This document shows positions 52,314 through 61,039 of a DNA stretch of 64,000 nucleotides, piece by piece. The DNA comes from Haloferax namakaokahaiae. Its GTDB lineage: Archaea; Halobacteriota; Halobacteria; Halobacteriales; Haloferacaceae. A program made the translations under genes and the position numbers. The notes under the pieces are model-generated. The model had not been told where the DNA came from. It made no database searches and saw only the letters and a program-made list of their open reading frames with translations. The stretch spans positions 124,001-188,000 of the forward strand of contig NZ_JBHTAA010000002.1 of NCBI RefSeq assembly GCF_042663225.1, written 5' to 3'. Numbering within the stretch: position 1 is the first letter of the stretch; every line of letters begins with the position of its first letter.

Positions 52314-54650
52314 CTATTCGACGGTCACGACATCCGTCTCGCTGAAGTACGTCCGACCGTTCGACGGTACTTCTTTCGTCTCTGTCACCACGAGCGACGC
52401 CGTCGAGGTGATGTCGGCCGCCGAATGACCGACACGGAACTCGTAGGGACCTTGCTCGACGGCGAGGTTCATATCCCGGTCGTGGTAGGCGAGTTGATCG
52501 GCGGCGACTGTGAAACCGACCTGTTTCGTCTCACCTGCCTCGAGGTAAACGCGTTCGAAGCCGACTAGTTCCTGCACAGGGCGTGCCTGGTCTGGGTTGA
52601 CCGCGCGGGCGTAGAGTTGGACCACGTCGTGACCGGCGCGGTCGCCGGTGTTCTCGACGGTCACCGTCGCCGTCACCGTGCCTGCCGGGGGGAGTTCGTC
52701 CGTCGAGAGCGTGATATCGCCGTACTCGAACTCGGTGTAGGAGAGACCGTGACCGAACGGGTAGAGCGGGTCGCTCTCGGTGTAGACGTACTCCTCGTTG
52801 GCCGTGTTGGGCTTGCGGTTGTAGTGGACCGGTAGCTGGCCGACGTGACGGGGGATGGAGACTGGCAGGTGGCCGCCGGGGTTGTGCTCGCCGAAGAGGA
52901 CCGACGCGATGCCCTCGCCACCGCGCTCGCCAGGAAGCCACGCCTGCACGACGGCGGGGACGGACTCCGCGATGGACTCGATGGAGTGGGGTTTCCCGCT
53001 GACGACGACGACCACGAGCGGCGTGCCCGTCTCGGAGAGCCGTTCGACGAGTTCCTCTTGGACGCCCGGTAGACCGAAATCGACCACGTCACAGCCCTCG
53101 CCGCTGGTGGCGACACTCGGCATGTTGACGCGCTCTTTGTCGGAGTCCGAGAAATCGACGGCCGAGCGCGCACCGACGAATGCGACGGCGACGTCGGCGT
53201 CGCTCGCGGCGTCGGTTGCGGCATCGAAGCCATCCATTGCCGGGCCCGTCGTCGTACAGCCCTGCTCGTAGCGGACCTCGAAGCCGTGCTCGTCGCCGCG
53301 TGCGGTGAGCGCGTCGAGCGGCGTGGTCGCGTCGAACTCGACCTCTTCTTCGGGGTAGTGGGCCGGGTAGGCGTAGTCGCCCATGAGTTCCTGTGCGTCG
53401 TCAGCCTTCGGACCGACGACGGCGACCGAGTCGGTGTCGTCGCCGACGAGCGGGAGGAGGTCGCTCTCGTTCTTCAGGAGCGTCATCGACTCGCGCGCCG
53501 CACGCGTGGTGAGGGCGAGTGCTTCGTCGGTCCCGAACGGTTCGGCGGCCGCCTCAGGGTCAACCGTTGCATCGTCGAGTAGGCCCTTCTGAGCCTTCAT
53601 GCGGAGGACGCGGCGGACCGACTCGTCCAGCGTCGCCTCCGAGAGCACACCGTTCTCGACGGCTTCGACGAGGTGGTCGCCGTAGCAGTCGGTGTACGGG
53701 AGTTCGACGTCGATACCCGCCTCGACGGCCGCGACACCGGCTTCTTGCTCGTCGGCGGCGACGCCGTGTTCGCTTCGGAGGAACTCGACGCTGTAGTAGT
53801 CGGAGACGACGGTGCCGTCGAAGCCCCATTCGCCGCGGAGTACGCCGGTCAGGAGCCACTCGTCGCTGGCACAGGGGATGCCGTCGATATCGTGGTAGGC
53901 GTTCATCACCGACTCGGCGTCGGCCGTCCGGACTGCCGCCTCGAAGGGGAAGAGGTGCGTCTCGCGGAGTTCGCGGCGACCGACGTTGACCGAACTGCGG
54001 TTCTTTCCTCCTTCACCCGCGCCGTGGCCGACGAAGTGCTTGAGCGTCGCCGAGATGCCGTCGCCGTCGCCCTGGAGACCGCCAACGTAGCCGCAGGCCA
54101 TCGCCGCGACGAGGTAGGGGTCCTCGCCAAACGTCTCCTCGACGCGACCCCAGCGAAGGTCGCGCGCGACGTCGAGGACGGGCGAGAGCGCGTGTGCGGT
54201 GCCAATGGCCTCTAACTGCTCACGAATCGTTCCGGTGACCCTCTCGAGCAGTTCGGGCGACCACGTACTCGCCATCCCAATCATCTGCGGGAACGTCGTT
54301 CCCTCTGGTCCCATGTAACCGCTCAGGCACTCCTCGTGTGGTATCGCGGGGATACCGAGTCGCGTCTCCTCGCGGAGGTACGTCTGGAGTTCGTTCGTCC
54401 GCTCGGCCGCTTCGCGCGGGGAAAGACTCCCCTCACCGCCGATGCGTGTCAGGTGGCCGATACCGGCCGAAAGATACTCGTCGATTGTGCCTTCGTCGAG
54501 CGTTCCATCCTCGTTAAGGAGCTTCTCGGCGTTGACTGAGCCGAGTTGTGCCGCCTTCTCCGCGAGCGTCATCTGCGCGAGGAGGTCATCGACGCGCCGT
54601 TCGGTGGCCGTTGTGTGGAGTCCACCGTCTGAACCAGTGTGCATCATCAT
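52314..54650 (-). CDS. GH3 beta-glycosidase (beta-xylosidase or beta-glucosidase)
   Basis: A 778-residue family 3 enzyme. It has the N-terminal TIM barrel with RWGRVEETFGEDPYL, LKHFVGHG (203-210) and the nucleophile Asp284 in GTVVSDYYSVEF. The alpha/beta sandwich domain (about 390-600) is followed by a fibronectin-III-like domain at the C-terminus (about 680-760, ending HDRDMNLAVEQGPYEFRVG). No signal peptide is seen. It probably releases xylose or glucose from short imported oligosaccharides. Three in-frame ATGs open the gene (54642-54650). An xac-type operator, GTTCTCAACGAGAGAAC, lies 83 bp upstream at 54734, which links it to the xylose regulator and favours beta-xylosidase. Confidence 0.9.
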   Translation of the reverse strand: MMMHTGSDGGLHTTATERRVDDLLAQMTLAEKAAQLGSVNAEKLLNEDGTLDEGTIDEYLSAGIGHLTRIGGEGSLSPREAAERTNELQTYLREETRLGIPAIPHEECLSGYMGPEGTTFPQMIGMASTWSPELLERVTGTIREQLEAIGTAHALSPVLDVARDLRWGRVEETFGEDPYLVAAMACGYVGGLQGDGDGISATLKHFVGHGAGEGGKNRSSVNVGRRELRETHLFPFEAAVRTADAESVMNAYHDIDGIPCASDEWLLTGVLRGEWGFDGTVVSDYYSVEFLRSEHGVAADEQEAGVAAVEAGIDVELPYTDCYGDHLVEAVENGVLSEATLDESVRRVLRMKAQKGLLDDATVDPEAAAEPFGTDEALALTTRAARESMTLLKNESDLLPLVGDDTDSVAVVGPKADDAQELMGDYAYPAHYPEEEVEFDATTPLDALTARGDEHGFEVRYEQGCTTTGPAMDGFDAATDAASDADVAVAFVGARSAVDFSDSDKERVNMPSVATSGEGCDVVDFGLPGVQEELVERLSETGTPLVVVVVSGKPHSIESIAESVPAVVQAWLPGERGGEGIASVLFGEHNPGGHLPVSIPRHVGQLPVHYNRKPNTANEEYVYTESDPLYPFGHGLSYTEFEYGDITLSTDELPPAGTVTATVTVENTGDRAGHDVVQLYARAVNPDQARPVQELVGFERVYLEAGETKQVGFTVAADQLAYHDRDMNLAVEQGPYEFRVGHSAADITSTASLVVTETKEVPSNGRTYFSETDVVTVE

Positions 54651-54733
54651 TGTTCACTCAATCCCGTGTCTTAATCGTTCGGACTGGCCGACCGCTGCAT
54701 TTTACCAAGCTATCGACTCCTGACGGGAGGGGC

Positions 54734-54750
54734 GTTCTCAACGAGAGAAC
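54734..54750. promoter_or_regulatory. xac-type operator GTTCTCAACGAGAGAAC upstream of GH3
   Basis: Perfect 6-bp arms GTTCTC/GAGAAC at the 17-bp spacing of the family, 83 bp before the GH3 start. Confidence 0.6.
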
Positions 54751-54857
54751 GACGACCGGTAGCCGAGACCGGCCAGCCTGACGGGGGAACGGCCGCCTAT
54801 TTACGCTGAAACCGCGCCCGTCGTGGCTGAGAGCAACGCACGATGGGAGACACACCT

Positions 54858-54874
54858 GTTCTGGAATAGAGAAT
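54858..54874. promoter_or_regulatory. xac-type operator GTTCTGGAATAGAGAAT
   Basis: Reverse complement ATTCTCTATTCCAGAAC differs from the site at 32604 in one end base. It is far (207 bp) from the GH3 start. Confidence 0.72.
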
Positions 54875-54946
54875 GTGGCCGTCGCGGTTACGCCACGAGA
54901 GACGTGGGCGTCAGTCAACAAGTGAGAGGACTATGCGCGGGTGCAC

Positions 54947-54968
54947 ATTACACTACTACCACTGTAAC
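54947..54968. promoter_or_regulatory. 22-bp ATTAC-N12-GTAAC inverted repeat
   Basis: Same half sites and 12-bp spacing as at 5655 and 32691, with one end mismatch (GTAAC). It is surrounded by xac-type sites, as at 32691. Confidence 0.45.
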
Positions 54969-55077
54969 GTAAACCTCTCTCCGCAAGATGTGCAGCCGTC
55001 TCACTACGATTGCTCCAGTTTTGTTGTGTACGTGTGGTCAAAATGTTTCCCGAGCCCTCTCTGCGAACTGGAATTGT

Positions 55078-55094
55078 ATTCTCTATCTCAGAAC
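55078..55094. promoter_or_regulatory. xac-type operator ATTCTCTATCTCAGAAC
   Basis: Matches the family consensus RTTCTCTATYYCAGAAC completely. It lies about 70-80 bp upstream of a TATA-like CACAATTTTTTATG that leads to no recognisable gene. Confidence 0.72.
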
Positions 55095-55361
55095 AGATGG
55101 ATTGGGGGAAAACGAACCTCCAGTGCCGGTGTACGAGGTGGTGGCAACATTTTCACTAGCACAATTTTTTATGTGAGAACGGCATAGAGAATCACGTGGC
55201 CTCAGTAAGAAGGTCACGTGTTAGTACGTCAGTCATAGCACCATTACACGGCGCCGACGGGAGGAACATGTCTGTCCCCAACGAAGACTCATGAACAGTC
55301 CTCTCGTGGCCGCATTCTACCGGTGAGGTCCGTCACTCACGAGCGGTGCGTCGGCCGTGAG

Positions 55362-55634
55362 TTACTCAGTATACGGCTCGAAGACGAACTGCGTCTCACG
55401 CGTGACGACGGGCGTTCCGACGACGGCCTCGACTCGAAGTGTGACGTCGCGTGTCGTTCCGCAGCCACAGTTGACGAACTCCTCGAATTCGTCACCGACG
55501 GCGATGGGACCGTCTCGCGTCCGACGGAGGTAAGCACGGTACGAGTCCGCGCTGAGGGCTGACGATGTTCGGTCGTCAGTCGGGGTGTACGAAAGAACGA
55601 CCGTCTCAGCACCCTGTCGGTTGCTTTTCGTCAT
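55362..55634 (-). CDS. Hypothetical protein, 90 residues
   Basis: Not recognised. It starts MTKSNRQGAETVVLSYTPTDDRTSS and has a CGCG motif in the centre and a beta-rich end (VTLRVEAVVGTPVVTRETQFVFEPYTE). Composition is compatible with a small haloarchaeal protein, but an overlapping plus-strand frame (55323-55562) is also open, so the strand is uncertain. The half operator GTTCTCT (55660-55666) lies just upstream. It sits between GH3 and GH43 on their strand. Confidence 0.45.
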   Translation of the reverse strand: MTKSNRQGAETVVLSYTPTDDRTSSALSADSYRAYLRRTRDGPIAVGDEFEEFVNCGCGTTRDVTLRVEAVVGTPVVTRETQFVFEPYTE

Positions 55635-55879
55635 CGGTCCCGTGGCTGTCGTCGATTCTGTTCTCTGCGTCTCATCGCCCGAATGTTATCTCTCGAAAAT
55701 CATAAACTCAAGGGACAGCGTCCGAACCCTTGCTCGATGACGGTACACGCTCCGTCGCCGAGAGCCGAATAAAACCCGACGAGTTGGCGACACGGCGTGA
55801 TACTCGGAAAGCGGATACAATCGAGCTGGAGCACGACCGGTCGTGAACTGATCCCCCACCAAATGACGGCTGTCCGTCC

Positions 55880-57415
55880 TCACTCGTCTGCCGTCGGCTC
55901 GTAGGTGAAGTAATCGAAGGAAGCGGGTGACGTTGCATCCTCGCCCGTCGTCGCGTACGGTCCGATGTACACACCAGTGAAGTTTCCGGTGACCTCGGTC
56001 GAGAGATACTTCGAGGAGGCGGTTCCCACTGCTTCCGGGTAATCTTTGTCTCCCTGGAGGTAGCTCAGCCGGTACTCTTCGGCCGTCGCGTCAACACGTA
56101 CTGAGTGCTCGGGTCCGTCAACTGGCGTCTCGACGACCGTCTCGGTTGCGTCACCGATACGCAGTCGGACGATGGCGACCGTAGTCCCGTCGATTCGAGT
56201 GACACCAATCTCGTAGTGGTGACGCTCGTCGGCGACGAGAGCCAGGCCGGCTTCCGCACCCTCCGCCGGGTCGAACGTGAACCGAGTGTCGATTCGGCAG
56301 TCGAAGTGTGCCTGTCGGCGGCCGACGAACGTCGCGCCAGAGTCGCCGAGGCTCTCAGTTCGACCTCGGAGCGTCAGGCTTCCCGGTGGCTCGGTTAGCG
56401 AGTAGGCTGATTCGTCGGGATTCCGACGGTGTTCGAATGCAACGTCCAGCGTCTCATCGTCGAAGGTGGCCAGGGTCGCCCGCGCAGGCGCTGCGCGGTC
56501 GGGGGCGGACCCGTCTCCGGGGAGCGAATCGACCGTCATCCGGGGCGTAATCAGCTCACCGCCGTTGACAACGGGCCAGCCATCGACCCACTCGACGGGT
56601 GCGAGGAACGTCTCACGACCGAGTTGATGCCAGCCGGGATGGCCACCCTGCTGCCGGATACCGAGGAAGACGAGCCACCACGTCCCATCAGGCGCATCGA
56701 CCAAGTCGCCGTGGCCGGTCGCCTTAATCGATTGCATCGGGTGACCGCGATGCGAGAGGATTGGGTTCGTCGGGCAGGCCTCGAACGGGCCTGTCGGATC
56801 GTCGCTCCGGGCAGCCACGACCATGTGATTGAGGTGTGTTCCCCCTTCGGCGGTGAGGAGGTAGTAGGTTCCGTCAACTCTGTAGAGGTGGGGTGCCTCG
56901 GCGAACGTGCCTTCGATACCTCGCCACAGCTCGGACGGCTCGCCGACGTCGCCCGTATCGGGGTTGACAGTCGCTTGCTTGATGGTTGTCTCGGCTAGTG
57001 TCGGTCCGTGCGCGTAGGAGAGGTACGCTGTGTCACCGTCGAAAAAGAGGTCCGGGTCGAAGCCGGGCACGTCGAGTTGGGTCGGTTCGGACCACTCGCC
57101 CGCAGGGTCCGCTGCCGTGAGGAGAACGTTTCCCTGTCCGCCGACGTCCGTCGTCACGAGGTAGAACGTCCCGTCGTGGTACCGGAGCGTCGGCGCGTAG
57201 ATGCCGCCCGAGGTGTCAGTATCGCTGAGGTCGAGTTGGCTCTCGCGGTTGAAACAGTGTCCAATCTGCTCCCACGAGACGAGGTCGTCACTTCGGTACA
57301 GCGGGACGCCAGGGAAGTATTCGAACGAACTCGTCGCAAGGTAGAACGTAGAGCCGACTCGACAGACACTCGGGTCTGGATTAGTTCCTGGAAGGACAGG
57401 ATTAATGTAACTCAT
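55880..57415 (-). CDS. GH43 beta-xylosidase/alpha-L-arabinofuranosidase
   Basis: A 511-residue enzyme with an N-terminal five-bladed propeller. The GH43 residues are Asp14 (NPDPS, general base), Asp120 (GFDPDLF, pKa modulator) and Glu173 (AEAPHLY, acid). The C-terminal half (about 310-505) is the beta-sandwich typical of two-domain GH43 xylosidases, with FVGRRQAHFDCRIDTRFTF and ending ASFDYFTYEP. ATG 57415 (MSYINPVLPG) is chosen. A GTG at 57430 would add five residues. No signal peptide, so it is intracellular. With GH67 and GH3 it would reduce imported glucuronoxylan fragments to xylose and glucuronate. Confidence 0.9.
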   Translation of the reverse strand: MSYINPVLPGTNPDPSVCRVGSTFYLATSSFEYFPGVPLYRSDDLVSWEQIGHCFNRESQLDLSDTDTSGGIYAPTLRYHDGTFYLVTTDVGGQGNVLLTAADPAGEWSEPTQLDVPGFDPDLFFDGDTAYLSYAHGPTLAETTIKQATVNPDTGDVGEPSELWRGIEGTFAEAPHLYRVDGTYYLLTAEGGTHLNHMVVAARSDDPTGPFEACPTNPILSHRGHPMQSIKATGHGDLVDAPDGTWWLVFLGIRQQGGHPGWHQLGRETFLAPVEWVDGWPVVNGGELITPRMTVDSLPGDGSAPDRAAPARATLATFDDETLDVAFEHRRNPDESAYSLTEPPGSLTLRGRTESLGDSGATFVGRRQAHFDCRIDTRFTFDPAEGAEAGLALVADERHHYEIGVTRIDGTTVAIVRLRIGDATETVVETPVDGPEHSVRVDATAEEYRLSYLQGDKDYPEAVGTASSKYLSTEVTGNFTGVYIGPYATTGEDATSPASFDYFTYEPTADE

Positions 57416-58265
57416 GTCATGGTATTTCACCGTTCGTTACTAAGTATTCGGGTCGTCGAGCGAGAAGCGGGCCGTCGAAGCACTGTTGCTCACTCAGTGG
57501 CCACCCCGTCACCGACGCTCTCCTCCAAGCGACTGATGCAATCGTTGAACACAATAGTAGTGCACAAAAAACCCAATTCTATTGGAGGAGTAACCAACTA
57601 CCCACTCGGTGGGGTCTGGGAACTGCCGAACTAAAACTCCATCGTATGAAACCATTCTCTGGTCGGGTTCACTCACTGTCGTCCACCCTCGTTTCCAACT
57701 CAAGAACGAAAGACAGTGACCATTGACGCGTGCTTATCACGAGTGACGAACTCTCTGAACAATTGTGTTTCTCACGAGCAAAGTGGAGATTCACAGTTGC
57801 CGAACCAGTCCCATGATACCTGACCGGTGCGACCTCAAGAATCACTTTTGCGCCACGTATTATTGTGTTATTTTTGCAATATCAATCGCCATTTCTCGAC
57901 AGAAGTTTCGTCGTCCGCGACTACTCTCGGCGAACGCCCTATCGGGTATCGCCGACTGTTCGAACACCAGCGGCTACGCTGAATGTGCTAATCGAACAAG
58001 TAAGTGCTACTCCAGTTGGATAGAAGATATCAACACAGATTCTCTAAAATGAGAGTCGGACCGAAGACGAGGGAACAAGGGATTATTTCCGGCTAGAGAA
58101 CGCCTAGAATGGCATGGTGACACGCTGTTCGACTACGGACAGTACCCTCCGTTCAAACTGGTTGGGTATCTCCCTCGACTACCCTCTCAACGGGGATAGT
58201 CTGTATACAACACGGCAGTTGGATGGCTTCGATTCAACTGAGGGCCGTATCGGCCTGTGTCTTCG
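57416..58265. other. 850-bp region without a recognised gene
   Basis: Relatively AT-rich, with short open frames (57509-57703 minus, 57765-58052 plus) that lack acidic composition or domains. Half matches to the xac operator (ATTCTCT at 57654 and 58039) have no second half. The GH43 promoter lies at its left end and the channel promoter at its right. Confidence 0.5.
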
Positions 58266-59291
58266 ATGAATATTCTACCTCTCGCTGCCGGGGTGATTGC
58301 ACTCACCACCGTCAGCGTCGATCTCTTGTGGACGACCTTGTGGGTCCAAGGGAGTGCAGGCCCTCTCACGTCACGATTGATGGACGCCGAGTGGCGGGTA
58401 CTACGACGGGTATTTGGCGACCGGAAGCAACTGCTGTCGCTTTCCGGCCCGATAATTCTCGTCACCGGTCTCGCTCTCTGGATTGCGTTGCTGTGGGGTG
58501 GGTGGACGCTGCTATTCGCCAGCGCGGAAAATATCCTCAGAGACACCCGAAACGGAGGCCCGATTTCGTGGAGCGAGCGGTTCTACTTCATCGGCTACAC
58601 AGTCTTTACTATGGGGAATGGAGATTTCACTCCCCAAGGTGCACGTTGGCAGACAGCGACTGCGCTCGCCGCAGGTTCTGGAATGCTATTCGTCACGTTA
58701 AGTGTCACGTACATCCTCTCGGTCCTCGATGCTGTCACCCAGAAGCGTTCGTTTGCTAGTAGCGTAAGTGGACTCGGGAAGCAGAGTAGTTCGATTCTAG
58801 AACAGAGCAGGGATGCCGAGGGTTTTCACGGGTTAGAACTACCTCTAAACTCCATCACAACCGAACTCAACACTCTCACATCGAACCACAAGGCCTACCC
58901 GGTTCTCCACTACTTCCACAGTCCTAAAGCCAAGTACGCTCCTGCTGTGAGCGTTGTTGTCCTCGACGAACTCCTGACGATTCTCCGCTTTGGGACGTCG
59001 AAACAGCACCGTCCTGCCGATACCATCATCGAGGGTACACGGTCGAGTGTCCAGAACTACCTCGAAACACTTCACGGTTCGTTTGTCACACCGGCAGACT
59101 GTTCTCCGCCTTCACCCGGATTACAGTCACTCCGGGAAGCTGGCGTTACCACGGTGTCCGATGAGGAGTTCGCTGACTCTCTTGCAACCGTAGAGGAACG
59201 CCGACGACAGTTGCTTGGTTTGATCGAATCGGACTGCAGAGAGTGGCCGAACGAAAGCGATGATGGTGCGTCTACCACGTCGGATGAATGA
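58266..59291 (+). CDS. Two-TM-pore ion channel family protein
   Basis: A 341-residue membrane protein. Hydrophobic segments are at about 2-28, 58-86 and 128-152, with a pore loop between the second and third ending GYTVFTMGNGDFTPQG. The filter Thr115-Met-Gly-Asn-Gly-Asp120 replaces the classic TVGYGD, so ion selectivity may be altered. A cytoplasmic C-terminal region of about 180 residues (155-341) has no RCK signature that I can see. ATG 58266 is preferred to a GTG at 58257. It is unrelated to the sugar genes and marks the right edge of the catabolic island. Confidence 0.78.
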   Translation: MNILPLAAGVIALTTVSVDLLWTTLWVQGSAGPLTSRLMDAEWRVLRRVFGDRKQLLSLSGPIILVTGLALWIALLWGGWTLLFASAENILRDTRNGGPISWSERFYFIGYTVFTMGNGDFTPQGARWQTATALAAGSGMLFVTLSVTYILSVLDAVTQKRSFASSVSGLGKQSSSILEQSRDAEGFHGLELPLNSITTELNTLTSNHKAYPVLHYFHSPKAKYAPAVSVVVLDELLTILRFGTSKQHRPADTIIEGTRSSVQNYLETLHGSFVTPADCSPPSPGLQSLREAGVTTVSDEEFADSLATVEERRRQLLGLIESDCREWPNESDDGASTTSDE

Positions 59292-59989
59292 TATCGATAG
59301 TGCGCGAACAGTTACGCGGAGAGCTGATTTCGGCCCGTTGGATGTCCCCCCTATTCTGCACGCCTGCTGTACGTGAGAAAGTCGTCGTCTCTCCGTATTG
59401 GTAAATGAGAGGGGGTGTGGGGAGAACCGCCGGAACGTCCGGTGGGGCGAATCGCCTCCTCTAGGACGTCATCAGGTTACCATAGCTCTCGACGTATTCG
59501 CGCAGGACGTCGGCACGTCACGCCCACCTCGGCGATTTCGTTGCGGAGTCGGTGCGTTCACGCTCTTTCTCACTTCGGTGGATATCTCCGAGACTGTTTC
59601 CGCGAGTGACATCGTCGTACATCATTCTGCCAGCCAGATGAATGGGTTGCTTGCAGTTGCGACGTACGGAGCGGAGGAGGGGTAATAAAGAGAGATGAAA
59701 GCAAACAGTAGGACCACGTCAACCGAGACCAGTGTACGTCGATAGAGACACACACGACATCGTACTATTGACAACTGTTTTATCACTCACCGTTCTACGC
59801 TTCCTGTCGGCGACTGCGTTCGATACCTTCGCGCAGGGAGTGTAGTGACGTTGGCATTCCGGAGCGAGAAGCAGAGAACGGTCAGGACACACATGAAACG
59901 AAAGAGTCCCTCACACAGGAGCGTGCGGCATCGTTCGACCAACGCGAAATCTCCGCGAAGAGGCCGAGAATCGGTCAGAGGTGAGACCC
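59292..59989. other. 698-bp region without a recognised gene
   Basis: Only short frames. On the minus strand at about 59450-59640 three frames read in succession resemble pieces of one protein (MSLAETVSEISTEVRK, NEIAEVGVT, RADVLREYVESYGNLM), which could be a frameshifted remnant. A TATA-like TGTTTTATCAC (about 59774) lies about 210 bp before the next gene. Confidence 0.4.
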
Positions 59990-60946
59990 ATGGTTAACGT
60001 CGGCTACTCGCTCATCAGCGAGGAGCACGGACCGAACACACTGGTCGAGAACGCCGTTCGGGCCGAGGTGGCGGGGTTCGAGTACGCGATGGTGTCCGAC
60101 CACTTCCATCCGTGGCTCGACCGTCAGGGCGAATCGCCCTTCGTCTGGAGCACGCTCGGCGCAATCGCGCAGGCGACCGACAGACTGCGCGTCGGCACGG
60201 GCGTGACGTGCCCGACGATGCGGATTCACCCGGCACTCGTCGCACAAGCCGCCGCGACGACGGCCGTGATGTCCGATGGCCGATTCTTCCTCGGTGTCGG
60301 AACCGGCGAGCGGCTGAACGAACACGTCACGGGCCACCGGTGGCCGCCCCACCACGTTCGCGTCGAGATGCTCCAAGAGGCGATTCACGTTATCCGCGAA
60401 CTGTGGGGCGGTGAGATGATGAGTCACGACGGCGACTACTTTTGCGTCGAAAACGCGCAGTTACACACGGTCCCGGAAGAGCGACCGAACGTGGCAGTCG
60501 CGGCGAGTGGCACCAATACCGCCAGATGGGCGGGCAACGTGGGTGACTCGCTCGTCAGTACCGCGCCTGATGCCGACGTAGTTGACGCATTCTCGCGCGG
60601 ACGCGACGACGACAGACGACGCTACGGTCAGGCGACGGTCTGCTGGGCGGAATCCGAATCCGAGGGCCGCCGGACGATTCACGAACAGTGGCCCAACGGC
60701 GGCCTCCCCGGTGAACTCGGACAAGAACTCGCTACACCGACGCACTTCGAACAGGCGGTCGGACTGGTGACCGAAGAGCAAGCGACGAAGCACCTACCCT
60801 GCGGGCCGGACGCCGACGCCCACATCGAGACGATTCAGTCGTACGTCGATGCCGGCTTCGACCACGTCAACCTCCATCAAGTCGGCCCACACCAGCAAGA
60901 GTTTCTGGCGTTCTACGAAGAGGAGGTGCTTCCATCGTTCGAGTGA
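59990..60946 (+). CDS. LLM-class (luciferase-like) F420-dependent oxidoreductase, glucose-6-phosphate-dehydrogenase-like group
   Basis: A 318-residue TIM-barrel protein of the bacterial luciferase superfamily. It starts VNVGYSLISEEHGPNTLVENAVRAEVAGFEYAMVSDHFHPW, with the SDHFHPW block and GTGVTCPTMRIHPA (cofactor region) typical of the F420-dependent group that includes mycobacterial glucose-6-phosphate dehydrogenase. F420 is common in haloarchaea. ATG 59990 is preferred to GTG 59981. The substrate is unknown. It is followed at 94 bp by the FAD-Rieske oxidoreductase, so both redox enzymes may be co-regulated. Confidence 0.85.
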   Translation: MVNVGYSLISEEHGPNTLVENAVRAEVAGFEYAMVSDHFHPWLDRQGESPFVWSTLGAIAQATDRLRVGTGVTCPTMRIHPALVAQAAATTAVMSDGRFFLGVGTGERLNEHVTGHRWPPHHVRVEMLQEAIHVIRELWGGEMMSHDGDYFCVENAQLHTVPEERPNVAVAASGTNTARWAGNVGDSLVSTAPDADVVDAFSRGRDDDRRRYGQATVCWAESESEGRRTIHEQWPNGGLPGELGQELATPTHFEQAVGLVTEEQATKHLPCGPDADAHIETIQSYVDAGFDHVNLHQVGPHQQEFLAFYEEEVLPSFE

Positions 60947-61039
60947 CCGATTCGGTGGAAGGTCGGTAACCGAAGTTGCAACAGCAAGCGATACCATTTT
61001 TCAACCGGTCGCCGAACGGTATGTAACCGGCTGATTCTC

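Larger units (their letters stand above)
54651..55361. other. 711-bp gene-free region with several operator copies
   Basis: Holds xac-type sites at 54734-54750, 54858-54874 and 55078-55094, a half site at 55186-55192 and a 22-bp repeat at 54947-54968. A TATA-like CACAATTTTTTATG (55161-55174), a GGGAGGAAC stretch and an ATG at 55268 follow, but that frame closes after eight codons. A plus-strand frame at 54873-55187 has no protein character. It may be the remains of regulated genes or encode a non-coding RNA. Confidence 0.6.

Noticed and set aside
54873..55187. Plus-strand frame of 104 codons after the operator at 54858
   Set aside because: Cys/Tyr/Arg-rich sequence without haloarchaeal composition, and it crosses two operator copies.
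57765..58052. Plus-strand frame of 95 codons between GH43 and the ion channel
   Set aside because: Ser/Cys/Arg-rich without motif. The region is AT-rich and appears non-coding.
58039..58057. ATTCTCT half operator upstream of the ion channel
   Set aside because: Only one half matches and the gene is unrelated to sugar use, so chance is likely.
59398..59685. Plus-strand frame of 95 codons, and a possible frameshifted minus-strand remnant
   Set aside because: The plus frame has no protein character. The minus remnant needs two frameshifts and was not matched to a family, so it is only mentioned in the region note.
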